NCBI GenBank assembly: GCA_964036275.1
Contig: OZ038436.1
Location: 1,884,214 to 1,948,213, forward strand
Reading direction: 5' to 3'
Source: Litoditis marina
Taxonomy: Eukaryota; Nematoda; Chromadorea; Rhabditida; Rhabditidae
DNA: 64,000 bases
Positions 1 through 12,559 of the stretch are shown piece after piece. Below the pieces are notes generated by a model that had not been told where the DNA came from, ran no database searches, and saw nothing but the letters and a program-made list of their open reading frames with translations. Each line of letters begins with the position of its first letter. Within the stretch, counting starts at the first letter, position 1. Position numbers and translations under genes: made by a program.

Positions 1-261
1 ATCAATACAAACATACATGCTGACGATAATCGTCTAGGTAATATCAAGTACACTGTACACATGTAAAATAGTTGGCATAGGTGCGATACTACGATTGACG
101 GACGGGATTAACGGATTCTTAATTTGTCTTTGAATTTTAACTGTGCTATGGGAGACGTATAACTCTTTGTTTTTTTTTTTGTCGTGGAGGGGATAAGGGT
201 CGTGGAGGGACCTCAAACCCTATCCCACCTATGATAGTTTGTTAATGATATTCTTTTCCAG
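1..261 (+). other. Intron of the attractin gene, 3' part
   Basis: This is AT-rich sequence that ends in ttccag at 256-261, the acceptor of the first visible exon. I see nothing else in it beyond a T tract near 171-181. Confidence 0.7.
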
Positions 262-1061
262 CCCGTTGCGACTCTGCCTCCCGCCCGGAGAATTGTCGTT
301 CCCTGAATGATGGGATCAAATGCATGTTCGCGGATAGATCGTGTGTGAAGTTGGACCTATTCGTCAGCTACAAACCGTCGTTTCTCTCTTTTGTCAAGAA
401 CGAGTCGCCAAAGGAGAAGGCGGAGTGCAGAAACACACCGTTGAGGTGGGTAGAGAGAGAGGGAGAGATAGTGGGAGGGAGAGAGAGAGAGTGGAGAGAG
501 ATAGAGGAGCTTGAGAGAGAGGGAGAGAGGACTGGAGGAGAGAGGGGTATGGGAGAGAAAGAGGGAGGAATTAGAAAAAAGGGAGAGAGTCGAAAACCCA
601 TCTTTCATATAAGACGCGAGTTCATGAGAATTGTTATATAGTTATACCATTCAATCCATTAATTGATTTTCCCAATCCATTCACGCTTTTAATGGTTTCA
701 TGAAACATCTGACCGCGTTTAGTACTTTAAAGTTGTTTCAAACAGCTGTACACCTCCAGGTTAAGTGAGTATTTACTATTATGGGAAATTGAACGGATGT
801 CAGTTGATGCTAATCGATAATCGATGACCTACCCGATCGATAATCTCCTCTATTGATTGATTGATTTCAGAGCGGCCCTGCAGGTGTGTGAGGATCAATC
901 GGAATGTCTCTCGTGTGTGTCCCAATCCGGTTGTGGCTGGTGTTCGTCGGGCGATCAATGTCTACCCAATGACGGACAATGTGTGGATGGACAGGTATTA
1001 TTGATTTATCGATTTTTGGTATCGATTAATTAAATTCGTTTGTATAACGGTTTTTTCGCCA

Positions 1062-1101
<40 letters not shown>

Positions 1102-4100
1102 CTGCTTCCAATGAACATATAACAATTCAAACGATGACGATAGTCAGCATCATTCCGATTTGGAAGCTACAGTATGCCCCCACCATACCCGGTTTCCGAC
1201 TTTAAACTAAATTAAAGAAGGACGATTATGTGGTCCAATCCCAACGCTTCAGTCCTTTAAACTGCAATACATTTTTCAATTGCAGTTTGAAGGACCGTTG
1301 ACACGGGATTGGTCCACAATAACCGTCCTTCTTTAAAGCAACGACAGTTTGTAGTTTATAGTTGAATCGATCATGTATCTCTTTATTCTAATAGTTTGTG
1401 TCAGTTGTGTTAGATAAAAAGTGTTTGTGGACTTTTTTTTTGGCTATTTGCATACATGAGGCGACTTTGTTCTTTGTTGTGCACAGAAGTTTATTGAAGT
1501 TGTTTCATGTGAATGACTAAATGGAAAACTGGTAGGGAAATGGGATTTTCAACAGTAAAGTTCGACGTTTATTGAAATTCGGGTAGTTGTAACCCAAGTT
1601 TCGAAAGAAAACGGGTGAATCTATGAATTACCCAATATTTGACTAGGTTACCGAAGTAAGCCAGTGACTAGTGGGCGCACATCAGTAAGCTGTGACTTTG
1701 TTTTACGACAATGAGTCTATTTTTCATAATATATTCTAGGAAATTTTACGAATTTGTAGTGAACTCGCGAGGACTCGCGAGGCACCGTAAATTGAGGATT
1801 TCTTTCTACGTGAAAACCAATTGCATCCCCACAGTTCAATGTTTCGTGACTATCGTATATAACGGCCTCCGATTTGGTAGACAATTATAGCCAAATATCC
1901 TCTTCATAAGATGTAAATGTGAGAAACTCCGAAACTGTGTGCAATGTGAGAATTGCTGCTGTGTTTGTAGTCAGCTCTCTGTGTCTTCAGTTGTGATTCA
2001 CCATCTCTAATGTCTAATGATAATGAGTATGCAGACCACAAGTCATCCCGTTTATTCCACTGGGATCATTCAGAGATGGTTATTGTCTACCAAGCGAATG
2101 CCGATATAAACAATAGTCACGAAACATTGAACTGCGGGAATGGAATTGATTTTGCAGGCGATGCTAACCACGTGACAACACTAACTTACATTTGCACTTT
2201 GTCGAAGCCTGAATCTATTTTCGAACACGATAAACGTATACCTTTTCAATAACATTCACGTGATATGAACTAGGTTGAAGTACTGTAATCATACTGTACA
2301 AGTCGAGGAATAGGAAAGACTCTACAAAAATTGCAGGCGATGCTGACCACGTGGCAGAAGTGTCCGTCTTCGTCCGCGCGCGGTGGTTCCGCGGTGTTGC
2401 CGCGGCCCTGTTCGATGGCAAACGACTGCTACAGCTGCCGGCTACTCGCCCACTGCAGCTGGTTTCCCATGGACAGAAAGGCCATGTGTATTTCGTTGGA
2501 GGAAGAGGGTCAGTTTCTACCGAGAATCAAACTACAAACATCAGGGGGACGGGTGATTCGTTCACCGAACCAGTTGAGAGTAGCCATTAATCGGGTTGCG
2601 ATTAACGTTAACGAGTTAACCCGTTCTCTCATACACAAGATGACTTTGATGTGCACAAAAATTTGATTAAAATCAGGTGTTTCATCTGGATGACTAAACT
2701 GAAAAACTGGTCGGAAACTGAGGTTTTCCATAGTAAAGTTCGAATCTATTGAAATTGGGGTAGATTGAAATCCCATATTTGAAGCAAAATGTGTGAATCA
2801 ATGAACAATCCAACAAAGTCACCCTACGTTTGCCTTCTATTATTTGTAACATGTTTTGTTACAACATCTTTCGAATGGAGGTTCGGTTGCATCTTCTTTG
2901 ATTTATTTAAAGATTTGTAGCTTGATTCTTGTAGTTCGTCTCAGCTGTGTCTCAAAGTCAAAGTTTTAGACGGGAATACAGCTAAATTTGGTCGATGTCG
3001 ATTTTCGATAAGTGGAACTCGTTTTTCGATTATAATGTGTCGAATTCAATGAGAATGTATAATAGTAAGCAAATTTATGCGATGCGTACTAATCAAACTA
3101 TATACCAGAATTATCCCAACGTCAATAAACGAATCAATTGTCCGTTTATTCCAGCCGTTCTTTTGGCCGAGCAGCGAAATCGCGAACTGGAGAAATTGAA
3201 GGCTGCCTCTTCTTCACTTTCTCTCAGACATCCGCCGCTCAATATTCATAGTGCTCAACAGGTAATCGAGATTCCGATATTTATTTGTTTACTTAATATG
3301 GTTGCAAAATGGTTTTCCTCTACGGCCATCTCTGCACGTACTACTACTACTGGTAAACTACGTGGTCACGTGAGACGTGTTACGTGTGTCAAAATTTACT
3401 AAGGGAGGTCTTTAATTTCCACGTGGCTGCTTTTCACTCAATATGTTTTCGAAACGGCGCAGACCTTTACTGGTTTTTGGGACCAATATAGTTTTTAAAG
3501 TTTGAAAACCTTGACTGAATAGTCAGAAGAGGAAAAAAATTGGTTCATTCAACATTTTTGATTTAAAGTGTTCATATTACAAATATTTTGAGCTGTAATT
3601 TTCAAAGGGTAGTCTCGTGAATTCATCTAGATGCAGTATGAAAAAAGTGTGAACGAGATTACTAATCCCGTTTACTTTGTTGCAGAACTCAAGCCAGTGT
3701 CCCCTCTCGTGCTCCGAACTGTCTTCCTGCTCTAGCTGCATCTCTAGGACAACTTGTCTCTGGTGTCCAAATACCGAGAGGTATAGTTCGTTTCATTCCA
3801 ACGTGCACTGCTACAGTAATCAGGCAAAGACGGGACGTTTCAAAGCTTTCCCAATCTACTGAAATCTTTTAGGGTCATTACTGTAGGAGTTAGTAGTGTA
3901 GGTTTGTACTGTAAATTACGGAAAGTATCTTCAAAACAAAAACAATTGAGCCATTTACGTGTTCTTGAACGTTTTCTGGGTAGTTTAAATATAGAAAACG
4001 AATATATGTGAATCTAAAGTCATTATTGTTCATGGGAATTTTATATCATTATTTATTATTTGTATTTGTTTTTAGATGTATTGAAATGGAGGCCTACACA

Positions 4101-7100
4101 CTGTCCTTCGCGTACGGTCAATGTCATTCGTGGCTGACGAGTAATACCCCCGGCTCATCGAATAAGATATGTGCACAGGGTAAGTATCGGCTATGAAACA
4201 GTGAAGTGCACATAACTTTTGGATAAAAAGAAACACATGAATAACGAAACGAGAACTAAAGAGAGACGAGAAAATATGAAAAGAGAACGGAGCCAAGTTG
4301 TATTTAAACAGTACTGATCATTCCGGCCTACTACTGTGTATAAGGGTATCACACACATCAGTAATGTCTGACATATTCGCGAAAACGGCTCGTTTTTTGT
4401 TAGAAAGGCGTGAAACTGCGTGATCTACTATCAAAAATAGGCGTTTTTTTTTCGAATTTTACAAAAAGGAGATGTTTATAAATGTTACTTCTCTTGTTTT
4501 TCAGAAGCTGCCGATTGTACCTCTCACAAGACGTGTGGCGAGTGTCAACTGTCCCCTCAATGTGGCTGGATGGACGATGGATCGAGGACTGGGTTGGGAA
4601 CCTGTCTCATGGGTAAGTATAGTTTGTACTTTGGTATTTGGTCTCATGGGTAAGTATAGTTTGTACTTTGGTCGCATGGGATCGCCTCATGGGAAAGTGT
4701 AGGTTGGTCTCATGGGTAAGTGCAGTTTGGTCTCAAATAGTTTGAACTTTGTACTTTGCTCTCATGGGCAAGTATATAGTTGGTACTGGTTTTTTAGCGA
4801 AATATGGAAAGACGTGTGCGAAAAACGATTTGAATTAATAATAAACAGACATTGTCATATTGTCAGTGTGTAGTTTGTAGTTTCAATAGTCGATTTGCCA
4901 AGAATGAGGCAAGGAATCAACTCGAACGACCCCTGGGGACCTAATGTACACAAATCCCTTCTAAAGTTCGAAAAATCCAAAAATTGTTGCATTCCTGGGA
5001 CACAAAATGGCTATGACTGTTGGAATGTTTCAGCGTCTCTATAACTTTCTTTTATTCACGTCACGAATGGTAGCTTAAATGTTGTGTTGAACTCGAAAAA
5101 GAAAAGAGGGAATTTCGCAATATAACGGGTGCATATATGTTATGTATGCAAGGGACAATGAAAGTGTCCCGCTGGAGGTTAGAGCACAAAAATAGTGTGT
5201 TGAAGAGGAGAGTGCAGAGTGAAACGTAGATAGTTTACAGGTACTTCGGAGGGACCACTCAATGCAACTTTGGCAACCGAGGAAGGATGGCATTTCGTGG
5301 ACTGTCCCGGTAGGCTGCAGTCATGTCATTGTTTTTCTTGTCTCGATTATGTGGTCCAATCGCAATGCTTCAGTCCTTTAAACAGCAATACATTTTTCAA
5401 TTGCAGTTTAAAGGACCGTTGACACTGAATTGGACCACATAATCGTTTTTCTTCAAGCACGTTTTGTTGCAAAATTTCGGGCAAACTCTAAAAAATATAT
5501 CTTGGATCCGGTCAGAACTACAAATCGTGGACATTCATCTGAAATCCTTTTTCCAACAACATCACGACAATAACAGGCTCACCTTTGCAATTTTTTTTCT
5601 GGATTATAAAAAAGTTGCCGTATTCTGTTTATTAGGGCGATGGTCAACTGTTTCCAATAATTCATCGCTCGAATGTTTCAGCGTGCAGTTGTAATGGCCA
5701 TGCCAAGTGCGAGACGGCCCTTTCAAATGTTCTCGATTCGCCCGAAGTTTGTGGAGTTTGTGCGGATAATACGACTGGCGAGCACTGTAATGTGTGTGCA
5801 GACGGCTTTTTCGGAGATCCCAGAAATGGAGGGAATTGCACACGTGAGTTTTTGCGTAGGCTAAAGAAATTGCAGTTTAAAGGACCGATGCGTCGGGATT
5901 GGTCCACGTAATCGTCCTACTTTAAGGGAAGTACTCAGATGCACGTGATTTTTGATCTACGTGTGGTTAATAGGGGTTGCGTGAACTCAGTTCAAGTGAA
6001 CTTTATATCGCAGTAGGAGTGTAACTTATAATAGTTTTTTGGACAAACATAGTTGAACCTGCGTATTTTTCCTTCTGAATGACTAATCATAATAAGAAAT
6101 GTATTCATTGGATGTTGCCGTAAATATGTTGCATTAGTGTCATTACTGTGTAAAAGTGGTGAAATGTTTAACAGTTTCTATATAACTCAGTGCGCTCGTG
6201 ATGGTTGATCAAACCTCTTCTATTCAACGGACAAGTTATGAAAAATAAAACTTTTGGTACGCAAAAGTTCATTATTGATAATTTCTCAATCTCATATTTA
6301 TATCTCAAAGTCTGGAGTATAAATGAACGTCATGATCAGTGTTCAGAGACTATAAAAAACGAGATATTTGAAAGTACCTATATAGTAAACGTGCGAAATT
6401 GGACTGCATGCTCAGGGTTCGAGTCAACACATGGAATTTAAAACGTGCGTTATCGAACAAGTGAACACTTCTAGTAGGGAGTCGCTCGGTGCTTTCCCTT
6501 GTAATCTGCTGTGTTTGTAGATCTCGCCGTCTGTCAGGCGTAACTTTCCAATGTGTACAGAAATCAAACTACAACTTTCCTCATGTTTCAAGTTGCCATG
6601 TTTGTAGTTTGTTCATTTATATTGTAGCTCAAACTATACAAACTTCAATTATGGTCACTTTATCCATTTCCCAATTTCAGCATGTGAGTGTCACGGCCAG
6701 GCGGACAGCTGTGACCCGCACTCGGGCCATTGCTACTGTAGAACGAAGGGGGTGATTGGAAAGTACTGTGAAAAGTGCGATGCAAAGTACTACGGGACAC
6801 CCAGCAACGGAACGCCCTGTTATTGTAGGTCCCACACTCTCTATCTTTCTTCTATCACACTCTCTATTTCTCTCTTTCTCTGTCTCCCTCTCTCTTTCTT
6901 TCTTTCTATCTCTCTCTCTCTCACTCTTTCTCTTTCACAATTGTCAACAATGTCGCCTCACTATATGGGTGTTTGAACAGTGAAATGATGAGTGGGTGAC
7001 GATTAAGCTCATACGCATTAAGCTGCAACTCTCTATCAAACGACTAACGTAAAGCTAATAGCTCATTGTGTAATAAACCTATTGTTATACCTTTGTTACT

Positions 7101-10100
7101 ACAACTATAATAGAGACAGTCGGAACACAAACTGATATGTGTGAATGAACTATGCTTGTTGAAGTTTGGAGAAAAATAATTCACACAGCAAAGCCTAAGC
7201 CCAATCGTACTCAAATGATAGGGAAATCAGTGAATACAGAAATTATTGTCAAAATTGTATAAAAACCGTTTTTCAGATGAGCTGACGGTCGACTTCATTT
7301 TCACATTCAAATTGAAAAACGAGGACAAAGACAAGCATGCGACGGAAATATTTCTGTTCAGCATTCCATACAAGGCGAGTCAGGGTTACGGTATACGGTA
7401 TTCGGTAGTTTTGATGTGTTTGGAGGAAACAGTTTGTTATCAAGTTATCCAACAGAAAATTAGTCGAAAGTTTTCTTCACTGTGGTCTCACGTCGGCGTT
7501 GAACGTCGACCTAAAAGTATCAATGCGACCTTAGTGCAGTTGAATGTTGTGGTAGAAGTATAATCTGTTGATGTTTTTCGATGCTTTGTTCATACCTCCT
7601 TTTGCGTTTCATACCGATATTGCCTGATTGAACTATTCTTACACCTTACACCAGCAAGGTGCGACGATGTTTCTCAAAATATTATGCTTCACTTACAAAA
7701 TACGTTGCTTTTTTTTAAGCCGTGTTGTAACATTATGTGGGTATTTTCCATTCGGACAACTTCACTTGTGCATGACTGTTTACTATTAGTCAATTGCAGG
7801 AACGTGCAATGAAACGTGCAGTGCAGATGTCTCATTAGAATGTAAACTTTGCGTTTATTCATTTTACTCCTAGTATATTCCATCTTGACCCCTTTTTCAG
7901 AGAGACACAGACGTGACGTTCCAAATAAGTTGCGATTCCTCGGCGCTCGTGGCTGTACACGAGAATTCTTCCCATTTCATCGAACATCACGCAAGAACCA
8001 GAAAACTGATGGTCGGTTTATAGTCATCGTCAACTCTACGTCGACTAGTACAGTATATAATGAAACTCTTTTCCGTTTCATTCTGGTAGAGTACATGATC
8101 AGGGTGACTAAGTGAACCAGACAGGTTATGGTCGGTTGATAGTCATCGTCCACTGTACACAAGCATCCGGGTCACATGTGTGCAAAACTATTGCTTGAAT
8201 CTGAAATGCAACCAAATTTGTCTACATTGAGAATTTTCGGTTATGTAAAGTAATTTTGCTTGCATTTGAAAGCAACCAATGGTTTTCAACATCAGCAAAC
8301 GGGTTGCATTTTGATTGCATGCAACTCGGTTGCTTGTGTATTTGGCCCTACCGTCTATATTCGAACTTTTTTGTATATTCTGGTAGAGTACATGCTCGGG
8401 GGGACTAACTGTCATATAGCTCGAGCGTTTTCAAAGGTAACAGAACGTTGACTAGACATTTCATTCAAAAAATGATTGTGTTCAGTTTTGAATGAATAAA
8501 AGTTGGTGTTTGTAACATAATATTAATGTAACATTCTTCAACTTTTTTGTTTCTAATTCTAATATCATTAATATACCTATATTCTTGAATTCATCGTTTC
8601 AGACGAGTACGTACTGCGACCATCGGGGTTTCCGTCGTGTGTATTCTGCTTCTGACGATGGCTGGGCATTTGGAACCGATGCTAATACCACGTTCTTTGT
8701 GAGTCTGGGAGATTTTGTAATATTTTTATTATTAATAATGTATATTGTATAACATTCCGTTTTGTGTATCTATTTGACTATGAATACCGCTAAAAACGTA
8801 AATGACACAAGATGTTTTCGTGAATGTAATATCGTAACCAGCTATTTAGTAGGTCAACACCATTACGCAGGCACGTCATTTTTTCACGTTTGGCAGAAGC
8901 TCTTGTTTTCAATGCGAGGTTTTTCAGTGCGGTTTTGCACATATGAGAAAATTCTAGACTCAATTTACAAAACCAGCAGGGGCGGGCAGAAAATGGTTTG
9001 AAGTCGAATCCAATACGACCCCCCTCTCTTTTTCAAAATGAAAAAGGTCAAATTTCTACAAATATTAGGACAATCTCTAGCAAAGTTTAGTTTTAATAGC
9101 TGGAACCGTGCAATTTTCGACGCACTCTGAACCAAAAACGACCCCCTCCTTGACTTTTTTGGTTCGCCCAGCACTATCTGCCTTCCCCTGAAAATCAGTC
9201 GATAAATGCTATTTTTCGCAATCGATGATAGTTATTGTAATTCTATTGTTACAGGTGCGTGTGTACAACTTCACAACTCCGGTGGTCATCCAAGTTTCGT
9301 TCGCGCAGTCTCCTCCCATAAACTGGGTCCTGTTCTTCGTCATTTTCGCAGCGTCAGTTGTTTACTTGTTGCTGTTTACTTGTTATATTGGCAGAGTAAG
9401 TTCTGTGTTTGTTCACTGGTTGTTGTTTACGCAATCTTTCTATTGGGTTACTTACAACTTTCGAACCACAGCTCAATATGAGTTCATAATGCAAGTATGA
9501 AATTTGCAACATTCCGCGAACAATATATATTTCTTCGTCATTTTAACATTGTACACGGGTGAGTAAACTTTGTTTCGTTCTGTGATTCAAGTCAAAACTG
9601 GGAAATTTCATGGCCTTTAATGGAAGATTCTGTGATTTTTCTTTCCCTAATTTTGGTGTCAAAGTCTAATCCTTACAAAATTTGAAATTCCAGCTGTTTC
9701 ATTGTACTTCTCGTGGTCGCCGGTCTTTTGTGGATGGTCAAACTTCGTCTCGAAGTATATCGACGAAATCAGAGGCGAATCGAAGAAATAGAACACGTGA
9801 GTGTTTCAGTCATTACATAAAGCTGGAACTTCATTTCAATGTTCACTATTGATTAAAACGCCCTTCGTTTGGCTAATAATTGTTGCCATGCGGACTACTC
9901 TTACAGTAACAGTGGAGCAGTTAAATTTGCTTTGTCCCATTATTGATTTATCGATTATATCGATTGTTTTTCAGATGGCCTCGAGACCGTTCGCCAACGT
10001 GAAACTAGAGTTGACTACGCACATGGCACCCGTGAGTATTTTTTTCAAGCTATAGTATTTTGCTGTTTTTTCTCCAGATGTACATGTTTGCTCATGTTCT

Positions 10101-10963
10101 GATTTTATACTCTCCAGTCAAGATTGTCAAAATATCATCACCTGAATGTTTCAGACGTACATGAGGGCCACATCATTCGCGAAATTATGCTAAACTGTCC
10201 AAAACTGTTTGTAATATATCATAATACAATCCAAAAAAACAAACATTTGCGAGAAGTATCATCACCTAAATGTTTCAGTCGTGCATAGGGTCAACACTTG
10301 TTTCAAAAATGTTTCAAAACTTTCAACTTTTTTTGCGCACCTCAATGTTTCAGTCGTGCGTGGGTCCGACGCCTCTGTCGGTGGAGCCGTGCGGCAACTA
10401 CAAGGCGGGTGTTTTTACCCTGGCAGTTCGTCTGCCCACGGGCGGTGGTAACGCCACTCCCAACGGAACCTCCGGTCAGTTACAAACAGATATTATGATT
10501 ATAGTATATTGATAGTGTATATTATAATATAATATACTTAATTCAGTATACAGTTATATAATGCTCTATCAGGTTTATGTTACAATGATATTGGTGACAG
10601 AAATATAAGTTAGTAGTGGAAAGTTTTTTTTGTTACGCCCCAGTAAAGTTGTCCGAATGGTCAGCAGATTTCGAAAGACTGACTTTTTTTGCCAAAACGA
10701 GAGAATTTGTCTCTTTCATTGCCAATATAGTATTGTAACATTGATATATTAATACATAATTAATATTAATATCAACGTTGATATAATAATAATATTATAA
10801 TATTGTAACAGGTCTGGCTGTCGCCTCTGCCCTCTGCCAGCTGACGCCCGCACAACTGGGGGTCTTACAGGCACCCGATAATTCCGACACAAAGAACGGA
10901 AGGAAAACGAATATCAGACGATATATACCCTTTCTGAGGGGAAGAGACAACGAAAACACGTAA
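262..10963 (+). CDS. Attractin-family membrane protein, 3' part (18 exons; 5' end outside window)
   Basis: Exons: 262-445, 871-994, 2337-2508, 3155-3261, 3686-3780, 4076-4179, 4505-4612, 5241-5309, 5682-5843, 6681-6824, 7277-7374, 7901-8011, 8603-8698, 9255-9352, 9694-9796, 9975-10031, 10354-10474, 10812-10963 (TAA). All phases agree and give 700 residues. Order of domains: PSI-like cysteine modules (exons 2, 3, 5-7), two laminin-EGF modules (exons 9 and 10), a juxtamembrane region, one membrane span at about residues 547-572 split by intron 14, and a 128-residue tail that starts MASRPFA in exon 16 and later has SGLAVASAL. This order and these motifs match attractin (C. elegans TAG-53 is the nematode orthologue). 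In attractin and MEGF8 the MASRPFA motif recruits the MGRN1 ubiquitin ligase. Kelch, CUB and first EGF domains would lie upstream. No C-type lectin domain is seen between the PSI modules, unlike vertebrate attractin. Intron 11 needs a GC donor (AAG|gcgagt); introns 3, 14 and 17 use gtcagt. Confidence 0.9.
446..597. repeat. GA-rich microsatellite in attractin intron 1
   Basis: An imperfect (GA)n/(GGGA)n tract begins directly at the 5' splice site of exon 1. Open frames across it are low complexity and are not genes. Confidence 0.9.
1064..1099. repeat. (TA)n microsatellite
   Basis: Uninterrupted alternating TA of about 36 bp in attractin intron 2. Confidence 0.95.
1212..1336. mobile_element. 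Hairpin MITE, copy 1 (attractin intron 2)
   Basis: A 125-bp fold-back element. It starts TTAAAGAAGGACGATTATG and its reverse complement starts TTAAAGAAGGACGGTTATT. Both halves contain TGGTCCAATCC-like and TTGCAGTTTRAAGGACCG-like segments. Related copies lie at 5344-5447 and 5868-5925, so it is a non-autonomous DNA element family. No transposase is visible, so the superfamily is unknown. Confidence 0.75.
1640..2300 (-). repeat. Inverted fragment of element X in attractin intron 2
   Basis: This stretch is a diverged reverse-complement copy of about 41,050-41,780 in the tandem array. Shared segments include the run from CACGAAACATTGAACTG and the run around GTATACC. The copy here lacks the 152-bp CTGCC element present in every array unit, so it preserves the pre-insertion state of that site. 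It ends about 40 bp before exon 3. Confidence 0.75.
4596..4790 (+). repeat. Local tandem copies of the exon 7 splice donor
   Basis: The junction CATGGGTAAGTATAGTTTG at the end of exon 7 recurs in diverged form downstream near 4646, 4690, 4708 and 4765. Several copies keep a GTAAGT donor core, so the intron begins with an array of decoy donors. I assign the true donor to 4613 because only it follows the conserved PSI coding sequence in the right phase. Confidence 0.8.
5344..5447. mobile_element. Hairpin MITE, copy 2 (attractin intron 8)
   Basis: The arms CGATTATGTGGTCCAAT and ATTGGACCACATAATCG enclose the same core as copy 1. The outer GAAGGAC part has diverged. Confidence 0.75.
5868..5925. 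mobile_element. Hairpin MITE, half copy (attractin intron 9)
   Basis: Only one arm is left: TTGCAGTTTAAAGGACCG through GGTCCACGTAATCGTCC and a TTTAA end. It begins 25 bp downstream of the exon 9 donor. Confidence 0.65.
6833..6938. repeat. CT-rich microsatellite in attractin intron 10
   Basis: An imperfect (CT)n/(TCTTTC)n tract just inside the intron. Two open frames across it are low complexity. Confidence 0.9.
8008..8408 (+). repeat. Duplicated exon 12 donor region
   Basis: The exon 12 donor and first intron bases (GTCGGTTTATAGTCATCGTC, from 8012) recur in diverged form at about 8129-8160. A second segment, TTCTGGTAGAGTACATG, is also present twice, at about 8080-8097 and 8377-8394. The intron therefore contains nested local duplications that include a donor. 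Confidence 0.75.
10140..10370 (+). repeat. Three copies of the exon 17 acceptor
   Basis: Three similar 3' splice junctions occur in a row: CACCTGAATGTTTCAGACGT, CACCTAAATGTTTCAGTCGT and, at the real exon, CACCTCAATGTTTCAGTCGT. Only the third continues with the conserved attractin tail (PLSVEPCGNYKAG). The other two are pseudo-acceptors made by duplication. Confidence 0.8.
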
Positions 10964-11660
10964 TTTCATACCTGATTTGGGTTATTTTCAACCTTTAATC
11001 CTGTTTTAACCTTGTAAGATTATCCATGTACCTTAGTACTATTTTACTATTGTTTCCACCACGGAAATCTACTATTTTAGTACTTTTACTGCTGTTTTAA
11101 CCACGTGAACTACTTTGTATTTAGTATAACTTTGTCTGATCCAACCTTACACTGCTCATAATACGAAAAAGCATTTTAAACATTGCCTTAGTTTTCACTT
11201 ACGATTGTACGTTACGGTGCTAATACATACAATGTAATTAACTCTCACCCAACGTCGTTTTGGTCACTTTTCCTTTTCACTTGAACGTTAGTAACAACAA
11301 TGTTGTAAACATTCAAAGTTTTATCAGGTTTTCTGCGTTTGAGCGTTGCCTTTTTATCCTTAATTTGTTTATTAGTTTCATCGCCAAAGTACTAATCAAG
11401 TCTTTCCTAGTGATTATGATGGATATACGTGTAATTTTATCGATTTTTTTTGCTATCGAACGTGGTTTTGGAATGTTGTGATGTTTGCATTGGTGTTTTT
11501 TGGTATTTTATCAATTTTATGATTATTGGTAATGAAAAATGTTTTTTTTTTCTTTGATTAATTTGTGGCAGGGGTAAAAACGGTGGATGTAAGCGATGAG
11601 GGATTAGGAAATTTTCAAACTCATTCATTTTATTGAAAGAAAACAAAGATTCAGCGAACG
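10964..11660 (+). other. 3' flank of the attractin gene
   Basis: AT-rich sequence that should contain the 3' UTR. I found no unambiguous AATAAA close to the stop codon and no other feature. Confidence 0.5.
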
Positions 11661-11998
11661 ATTATGATGTGTGACGTACTCATTAAGTATAGGCTGCGCA
11701 ACATTGAGCTGTGGTAAATTCACTCAACAGTTGCATTTGTTTGCGTTGTGTTGCGCACCGCAAATGAATGAGCACGGCAAAATACGTATCTGATATGGAA
11801 ACAAATTCATTATCCTGCCATATCTGCAACATGACCTTACCGAACTTAAAAAAACTAACGAAACCACATGAGACACAGAAAACAAGAAGAAAAACCCTGT
11901 TAATTCAAGTCTGTTAATTCAATAAATTTAACCTGGATAGAACACGTACAAACATTTGCATTCATTAAATACACTATTCTGGAATTATACTAATAAAA

Positions 11999-12307
11999 TT
12001 AAACGTGTGAGTTTGGTTTGGCCATTGCGCATTCATTTTTAGCTTTCAAACCACAAAAGTCTTCAAATGTAACTTCTTTCGAACTATAAACAATGGAAAC
12101 TACTTCGCTAATCGAGAGCTCTTGCATACATGTTGTGTGAAAATTAGAAAAATAAAAATTGTCGTTGCCTTTTGTCCCTCGTCTGGTGTCAGAAAAGGGT
12201 TTGAAAAACTTTTGTACAGAATTGGCTAAAAATTGACCGAAGTAGGTGAACCCCAAAGATAGCTCGGTACCGAAATTTGTTGCTTTCAGGTTTTGTCTGG
12301 TTTTCAT
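11999..12307 (-). CDS. Unidentified 102-residue ORF, probably transposon-derived
   Basis: An ATG-started frame (MKTRQNLKATNFG...) on the minus strand. It is not recognised. Diverged copies of its start lie near 22,700-22,830 and 39,120-39,250. There the ATG is lost and stops appear in the same frame, so those copies are decayed and this one is the best-preserved member. It lies inside repeat sequence that recurs in the window. It contains FTYFGQFLANSVQKFFKPF and has no signal peptide or obvious catalytic motif. It may be a remnant of a transposon gene or a chance frame. Confidence 0.3.
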   Translation of the reverse strand: MKTRQNLKATNFGTELSLGFTYFGQFLANSVQKFFKPFSDTRRGTKGNDNFYFSNFHTTCMQELSISEVVSIVYSSKEVTFEDFCGLKAKNECAMAKPNSHV

Positions 12308-12559
12308 TTTTCAAAAATGGTGAGAAAAGTTACGTTACAGAACTTTTTCACAAAATTTGTGAGGAGAATTAATCAAATATTCTATATTATGAGAAATGCT
12401 TATATAAGACAAAATAAGACAATACACAATCACCTTTGTCGGTTTACCAGCTTATCGTATTTAAATTTTCAAAATGAAGTTAAAAACTGAAAATAAAATA
12501 CAAATTACTCAAATGAAGTGGTTTAAAAATGAGAACATTACTTACGGTACAGTTCTCGT

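Noticed and set aside
324..641. 105-codon frame over the GA tract
   Set aside because: It runs from exon 1 through the donor into low-complexity intron sequence.
2995..3154. Coding start upstream of exon 4
   Set aside because: The frame is open but AT-rich, and the ttccag acceptor at 3,149-3,154 gives the right phase.
9353..9395. Extension of exon 14 to a GTAAGT at 9,396
   Set aside because: Ending at 9,352 (gtcagt) gives the phase that joins exon 15 and a continuous membrane span matching attractin; the longer form breaks the match.
10144..10300. Two upstream acceptors (near 10,154 and 10,278) as the start of exon 17
   Set aside because: They lead into stop codons and not into the conserved tail.
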